A stretch of DNA of 9,924 nt, taken from the NCBI GenBank assembly GCA_900767375.1, contig CAAFYX010000120.1:1-9924 (forward strand), written 5' to 3'. Position numbers and translations under genes: made by a program. The notes under the pieces are model-generated. The model was not told where the DNA came from, ran no database searches, and worked only from the letters and a program-made list of their open reading frames with translations. The stretch is from Rikenellaceae bacterium (GTDB lineage Bacteria; Bacteroidota; Bacteroidia; Bacteroidales; UBA932). Of the stretch, positions 6,919-9,924 are shown piece after piece. The number at the start of each line of letters is the position of its first letter. The stretch's first letter is position 1.

Positions 6919-8393
6919 CGCTCGGCTGCAAGCTCAACTACGCCGAGACTTCGACTTACGAGCGCGGCTTCAAGGCTGCGGGGCTTGATGTGGTTCCGTG
7001 GCAGGAGAAGGCCGACATCTATGTCATAAACACCTGCACGGTCACGGCGACTTCGGATGCGAAGTCCCGCAACCTCGTGCGGAAGATGAACCGCGTGAAC
7101 CCTTCCGCGGCCATCGTCGTCACCGGCTGCAGCGCCGAGCTCCGCCGGGAGGACTACACCTCCCTCCCCGGCGTCCTCCGCGTCTTCGGCGCCCTCGAGA
7201 AGCCCCTCCTCGTCCCCGAGACCCTCTCGTTGCTGGCAGAGGAGCAGGCCTCTGAAAATGTCTCACTTCGTTCGACCCCTCCCATCGCAAGCGATGGGCC
7301 CCTCCCTCTTACGTTGCCGAGGGTGGCACGATTTTCAGAGGCCTGCTCCTCTGCCAGCACCTCCAGTTCTACCGGTGCCGGGGGTGTATACCCCGAAAAA
7401 ACCGTGGCCGCCCGTGGCCACGTGAACGGGGGGACCGCAAGCGAAGCGCAGCGGTGGGATGGAGTGAGCGAAGCGAACGGAAGTTTTGGCGGGGTATACA
7501 CCCCCGGCAACGGCAGCGGGTGCTTCGGGGCGTACAGCACGGGAGAGAGGACAAGGAGCTTCCTGAAGGTGCAGGACGGATGCAACAACTTCTGCAAGTA
7601 CTGCACAGTGCCGTATGCCAGAGGCAGAAGCCGAAACATCCCGATCAGCGAATGCATCAGGAACGCAGAAGCGATAGCCGCAGAAGGAGTGAAGGAAATA
7701 GTATTGACCGGAGTGAACACAGGAGACTTCGGACGGACCACAGGAGAGTCGTTCCTAGACCTGCTGAAAGCATTGGACGAAGTCGAAGGAATCGAAAGAT
7801 ACAGGATCTCATCGATAGAGCCCAACCTCATAACGGAAGAGATAGTGGACTGGATCGCAAGCGGGACAAAGGTCGCCCCACATTTCCACATCCCCCTCCA
7901 GACCGGCAGCGACCAGCTCCTCAAAGCCATGGGAAGACACTACGACACCCGGTTCTTCGCCGACAGGATAGCCTACATCCGCCAGCGACTCGAAGGCCCC
8001 GGCAAGCCGAAGGTCTTCTTCGGCATCGACACAATGGTCGGCCTCCCGGGCGAAACCGAAGAGCTCTTCCAGGAAACCTACGACTTCATCGCCTCCATCA
8101 GACCAGCCTTTATCCACGTCTTCCCCTACTCCAGAAGACCAGGCACACCGGCAGCATCATTCCCCGGCCAGAACACCGAAGCGACCAAGCACGAACGCGT
8201 ACTCAGGCTCGAACAGCTCTGCGACAGGCTTCACGGCGAGTTCGTGGAAGCGAACCGCGGCATCGCCGAACGCATCCTCTTCGAATCCAAGGACAAGGAC
8301 GGAATGATGTCCGGCTACACAGGCAACTACATCAGAATCGAAAGGCCGTACGACCCTTCGATGGTCGGACGATTGACAGATATAGTAATTTGA
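6900..8393 (+). CDS. mtaB: tRNA t6A37 methylthiotransferase MtaB carrying a two-element in-frame insert
   Basis: MtaB is a radical-SAM enzyme with two iron-sulfur clusters that converts t6A37 in tRNA to ms2t6A37. The N-terminal methylthiotransferase domain has its three cluster cysteines in TLGCKLNYAET (C10), VINTCTVTA (C46) and VVTGCSAE (C77). The radical-SAM motif is CNNFCKYC (C228, C232, C235), followed by YARGRSRN, EIVLTGVNTGDFG, SSIEPN, HIPLQTGSD, FGIDTMVGLPGE and HVFPYSRRPGT. A TRAM-like tail is at the end (GYTGNYIRIERPYDP). At 497 residues it is longer than the roughly 430-450 usual for the family. The excess lies between the two domains: residues about 111-203 are a Ser/Gly/Ala/Pro-rich segment encoded by two inverted-repeat elements. 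Both catalytic domains are complete and the frame is kept, so the enzyme may well work. ATG 6900 puts the first cysteine at the expected position and overlaps folB. TsaD, maker of the substrate base, is also in this window. Confidence 0.95.
   Translation: MRIAFLTLGCKLNYAETSTYERGFKAAGLDVVPWQEKADIYVINTCTVTATSDAKSRNLVRKMNRVNPSAAIVVTGCSAELRREDYTSLPGVLRVFGALEKPLLVPETLSLLAEEQASENVSLRSTPPIASDGPLPLTLPRVARFSEACSSASTSSSTGAGGVYPEKTVAARGHVNGGTASEAQRWDGVSEANGSFGGVYTPGNGSGCFGAYSTGERTRSFLKVQDGCNNFCKYCTVPYARGRSRNIPISECIRNAEAIAAEGVKEIVLTGVNTGDFGRTTGESFLDLLKALDEVEGIERYRISSIEPNLITEEIVDWIASGTKVAPHFHIPLQTGSDQLLKAMGRHYDTRFFADRIAYIRQRLEGPGKPKVFFGIDTMVGLPGETEELFQETYDFIASIRPAFIHVFPYSRRPGTPAASFPGQNTEATKHERVLRLEQLCDRLHGEFVEANRGIAERILFESKDKDGMMSGYTGNYIRIERPYDPSMVGRLTDIVI
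7231..7359. repeat. Palindromic repeat element 1 inside mtaB (29-bp perfect inverted repeat)
   Basis: Bases 7231-7259 and 7331-7359 are perfect reverse complements over 29 bp; the arm begins TGCTGGCAGAGGAGCAGG. The 71-base interior holds a second hairpin, CCCATCGC-AA-GCGATGGG (7281-7298), and a weaker CCCTC/GAGGG pair (7304-7323). The element is 129 bases, exactly 43 codons, and encodes residues 111-153 of MtaB without a stop. In RNA the arms would form a very stable rod within the coding region. The size and nested hairpins suggest a non-autonomous mobile element of MITE or REPIN type, but no target duplication is evident. Confidence 0.9.
7376..7509. repeat. Palindromic repeat element 2 inside mtaB (20-bp perfect inverted repeat)
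   Basis: Bases 7376-7395 (TGCCGGGGGTGTATACCCCG) are the exact reverse complement of 7490-7509, enclosing 94 bases. Each arm contains the self-complementary core GTATAC, in a frame that makes both arms encode Gly-Gly-Val-Tyr. The interior has GTGGCCAC (7414-7421), CACGTG (7419-7424) and purine-rich GAGTGAGCGAAGCGAACGG (7462-7480). It begins 16 bases after element 1 ends, and its interior resembles that of element 1 read on the other strand. It encodes residues about 159-203 of MtaB, with no stop codon. Confidence 0.88.
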
Positions 8394-8440
8394 TTTTTTT
8401 CGACTACTTGCATGTCAGGAGCTGCAAGTAGTCGCAAATT
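8387..8440. repeat. Palindrome between mtaB and the metallo-hydrolase gene
   Basis: CGACTACTTGCA (8401-8412) pairs perfectly with TGCAAGTAGTCG (8423-8434) around a 10-base loop. Outside it, AATTTG (8387-8392) pairs with CAAATT (8435-8440) across a bulge of eight bases that includes seven Ts. The stem nearly fills the spacer, starting 8 bases after the mtaB stop codon and ending close to the next start codon. A T run precedes rather than follows the stem on the plus strand, and on the minus strand the stem is followed by As, so it is not a standard intrinsic terminator in either direction. It may be an intergenic repeat, an mRNA processing site or a translational control hairpin. Confidence 0.75.
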
Positions 8441-8446
8441 TTGAAT

Positions 8447-9403
8447 ATGGGAAAAGCTAAATTGACATTCATGGGCACAGGCACCTCGCAGGGCGTGCCG
8501 ATTATCGGCTGCCAGTGCGAAGTATGCCGCTCGAACGACCCCCGCGACGCCAGGCTCCGCGCCTCCGCCCTCGTCGAGTACGGCGGGCTGAACATTTTGG
8601 TCGACGCCGGCCCCGACTTCCGCACCCAGATGGTCCGCGCCGGAGTCCGCCACCTCGACGCCATCCTGCTGACCCATAACCACATGGACCACATCGGCGG
8701 CCTCGACGACGTCCGCGCGCTCAACTACATAGACCGCAAGCCGGCATACATCTACTGCGAACAGAAAGTCCTGGAGTCGCTCAAGATAATGTACAGCTAC
8801 GCCTTCGCCGAAGTCAAATACCCCGGCGCCCCAGAATGGCGCATACGCCTCATAGACGACCGCCCGTTCATCGTCGAACCCAACGACAGCGGAGACCTCG
8901 TATGGATGCACGACCAGGGCTACTGCACCCGGATGCCCGACGGCTCCATAATCCCCTGCGGCAATGACATCGTCTCCCACGCCCGGCCCGCCGCTTGCCC
9001 TGAAGGTTCAAGCGGGGCCTCAGATATGGCTGACAGCCAACCGTCTACCCTCTCTCCTGACGGCGGAGTCACCATCATCCCGATCAGGGGCTACCACGAC
9101 CGGATGCCGGTGCTCGGATTCCGCTTCGGAGACATCGCATACATCACCGACATCAGCCGCCTCGCAGATGGAGAAGAAGATAAGCTGAAAGGCCTCAAGC
9201 ATCTTACGCTGAATACCGTAAGCTACCATCCTCACCACTCGCACCTCAGCCTCGACGAGGCAGTGGCGCTCGCGCGCAAAATAGGCGCCGAGCACACCTG
9301 GCTCACCCATCTTTCGCACACCTTCCCACGCTACGACGAGTTCGCCGCCCAGCTCCCGGAAGGCATCGCACCGGCCTACGACGGCCTCACCATTTCTGAC
9401 TGA
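8447..9403 (+). CDS. Metallo-beta-lactamase-fold hydrolase, PhnP-like
   Basis: The 318-residue protein has the metallo-beta-lactamase signature HxHxDH in LLTHNHMDHIGGLDD (H77, H79, D81, H82). Further likely ligands lie in GYHDRMP (H217), AYITDIS (D235) and THLSH (about 287-291). The N-terminal MGTGTSQGVPIIGCQCEVCRSNDPRDARLRAS region includes C22, C24 and C27, like the extra cysteine zinc site of PhnP phosphodiesterases (phosphoribosyl 1,2-cyclic phosphate). Function in Bacteroidetes is not established, so a general phosphodiesterase-like hydrolase is the safe call. It is longer than the roughly 250 residues usual for the group. The extra part lies between DDRPF (137-141) and VTIIPIR (208-214), and includes a Ser/Ala/Pro-rich stretch (178-207) with a hairpin in its DNA. 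ATG 8447 is preferred over an in-frame TTG at 8441. The palindrome ends immediately upstream. Confidence 0.88.
   Translation: MGKAKLTFMGTGTSQGVPIIGCQCEVCRSNDPRDARLRASALVEYGGLNILVDAGPDFRTQMVRAGVRHLDAILLTHNHMDHIGGLDDVRALNYIDRKPAYIYCEQKVLESLKIMYSYAFAEVKYPGAPEWRIRLIDDRPFIVEPNDSGDLVWMHDQGYCTRMPDGSIIPCGNDIVSHARPAACPEGSSGASDMADSQPSTLSPDGGVTIIPIRGYHDRMPVLGFRFGDIAYITDISRLADGEEDKLKGLKHLTLNTVSYHPHHSHLSLDEAVALARKIGAEHTWLTHLSHTFPRYDEFAAQLPEGIAPAYDGLTISD
8985..9019. repeat. Hairpin within an in-frame extra segment of the metallo-hydrolase gene
   Basis: GGCCC (8985-8989) and CGCTTG (8992-8997) pair with CAAGCG (9009-9014) and GGGCC (9015-9019), giving an 11-bp stem with a two-base bulge and an 11-base loop. 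It encodes residues about 180-191, in the middle of the Ser/Ala/Pro-rich stretch that seems extra compared with the family. It could be the core of another palindromic insert, but its sequence does not visibly match the mtaB elements. Confidence 0.5.
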
Positions 9404-9417
9404 ATTTACAAAGCTAT

Positions 9418-9924
9418 ATGACCATCGCCATTTATACACTAACATCCACACTGCATAAAGAGAGCGTTGCAGACGCCTCAACGGAACCTTTCATCCAGGA
9501 AATAGAAAAAGCTCTCGGAGAAGAATTTATCTACCCCGGAAATGACTGGTCCGGCTACGGCACCCACGATGCCGACCTCATCTATGTCAGGACCGGCGGA
9601 ACCGAAGGTCTGTTCAAGGGACTGTGTATAAATGGAAACGTCAGGCTGCTCACCTCAGGGCAGAGCAACTCCCTCGCCGCATCGATGGAGATACTCTCCT
9701 ACCTCAGGCAGCACGGACAGAAAGGAGAGATCCTCCACGGCCCGGCCGCGGAGATAGCCGGACGGATTAAAGCAGGATTCCAAGCGGACAAGGATGAGAG
9801 CCTGTTCATCAAGCCTATAGCCGCCATGGATCTCGGCGGAATGAGACTCGGAATCATAGGAAAACCGTCAGACTGGCTCATCAGTTCAGGGGTGGACTAT
9901 GCCAAGGCGAAGGAGAAGTTCAAC
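9418..9924 (+). CDS. 5' part of a gene resembling L-fucose/L-arabinose-isomerase-like proteins (partial)
   Basis: An open frame of 169 codons starts at ATG 9418 and is still open at the right edge. The protein begins MTIAIYTLTSTLHKESVADA and continues with DLIYVRTGGTEGLFK (about 53-67), RLLTSGQSNSLAASMEILSY (about 75-94), EILHGPAAEIAGRI and LGIIGKPSDWLISSGVDYAK (near 144-163). Alternating Rossmann-like strands and helices, with the RTGGTEG and GKPSDWLI segments, recall a Bacteroidetes group annotated as fucose-isomerase-related. The catalytic part would lie beyond the edge, so the activity cannot be judged. It starts 14 bases after the metallo-hydrolase stop codon with no visible promoter between, and is probably co-transcribed. 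Confidence 0.7.
   Translation, partial: MTIAIYTLTSTLHKESVADASTEPFIQEIEKALGEEFIYPGNDWSGYGTHDADLIYVRTGGTEGLFKGLCINGNVRLLTSGQSNSLAASMEILSYLRQHGQKGEILHGPAAEIAGRIKAGFQADKDESLFIKPIAAMDLGGMRLGIIGKPSDWLISSGVDYAKAKEKFN

Noticed and set aside
7231..7509. Intein or group I/II intron in mtaB
   Set aside because: No splicing motifs, far too short for an intein, and the frame is simply continuous; the structure is of inverted repeats only.
7231..7509. CRISPR array
   Set aside because: The repeats are inverted pairs that differ from each other, not direct repeats with regular spacers.
7154..7930. A 258-codon minus-strand open frame spanning the mtaB insert, possibly a gene carried by the repeats
   Set aside because: It extends well into antisense of the conserved radical-SAM part, has no transposase or other motif, and the repeat interiors are too short to carry a protein. 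The palindromic DNA keeps both strands open.
8373..8392. Promoter at the end of mtaB for the hydrolase gene (TTG followed by TATAGTAATTTG)
   Set aside because: The -7 part has the wrong spacing (TA-N1-TTTG or TA-N4-TTTG instead of TAnnTTTG), and the spacing to the TTG is too short.
8394..8434. Intrinsic terminator after mtaB
   Set aside because: The stem is strong but the T run comes before it on the plus strand, and As follow it on the minus strand, so neither strand has stem followed by a T tract.

Overview
The window looks like the chromosome of a GC-rich member of the Bacteroidales; a Rikenellaceae-like or related gut lineage is a guess. Reasons: a TamB-type protein of about 1,500 residues sits head-to-head with tsaD; the TsaD carries the GGNSQ motif variant I know from Bacteroides; initiation regions have little Shine-Dalgarno character; and the one clear promoter region holds two copies of the Bacteroidetes -7 motif TAnnTTTG. 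Coding density is very high and no rRNA or tRNA gene was seen.

Layout. On the minus strand, tsaD (220-1242) is followed after 4 bases by the 5' part of a second gene that runs off the left edge (1-215). A short divergent promoter region (1243-1362) separates them from a plus-strand cluster: tamB-like (1363-5838), an RsmI-like SAM-dependent methyltransferase (5843-6547), folB dihydroneopterin aldolase (6523-6918), and mtaB (6900-8393). After a 53-base spacer filled by a strong palindrome come a PhnP-like metallo-beta-lactamase-fold hydrolase (8447-9403) and the 5' part of a gene resembling L-fucose/L-arabinose-isomerase-like proteins (9418 to the right edge). Gaps between the plus-strand genes are a few bases or overlaps, so most are probably co-transcribed. 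No stretch of more than 300 bases lacks a gene.

Functional links. TsaD makes t6A at tRNA position 37 and MtaB adds a methylthio group to that same base, so two successive steps of one tRNA modification flank the tamB gene. TamB belongs to envelope biogenesis, FolB to folate synthesis; the other links are only shared transcription.

The most unusual signal is inside mtaB. Between its N-terminal methylthiotransferase domain and its radical-SAM domain there is an in-frame insert of about 93 codons made of two adjacent inverted-repeat elements (7231-7359 and 7376-7509), with perfect arms of 29 and 20 bp. The arms differ, but the interiors align when one is reverse-complemented, so they look like two members of one diverged palindromic repeat family inserted in opposite orientations into a protein-coding gene without breaking the frame. 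Weaker candidates for similar in-frame inserts are seen in the metallo-hydrolase gene (around 8985-9019) and the left-edge gene (around 39-65), and a further distinct palindrome lies between mtaB and the hydrolase gene.
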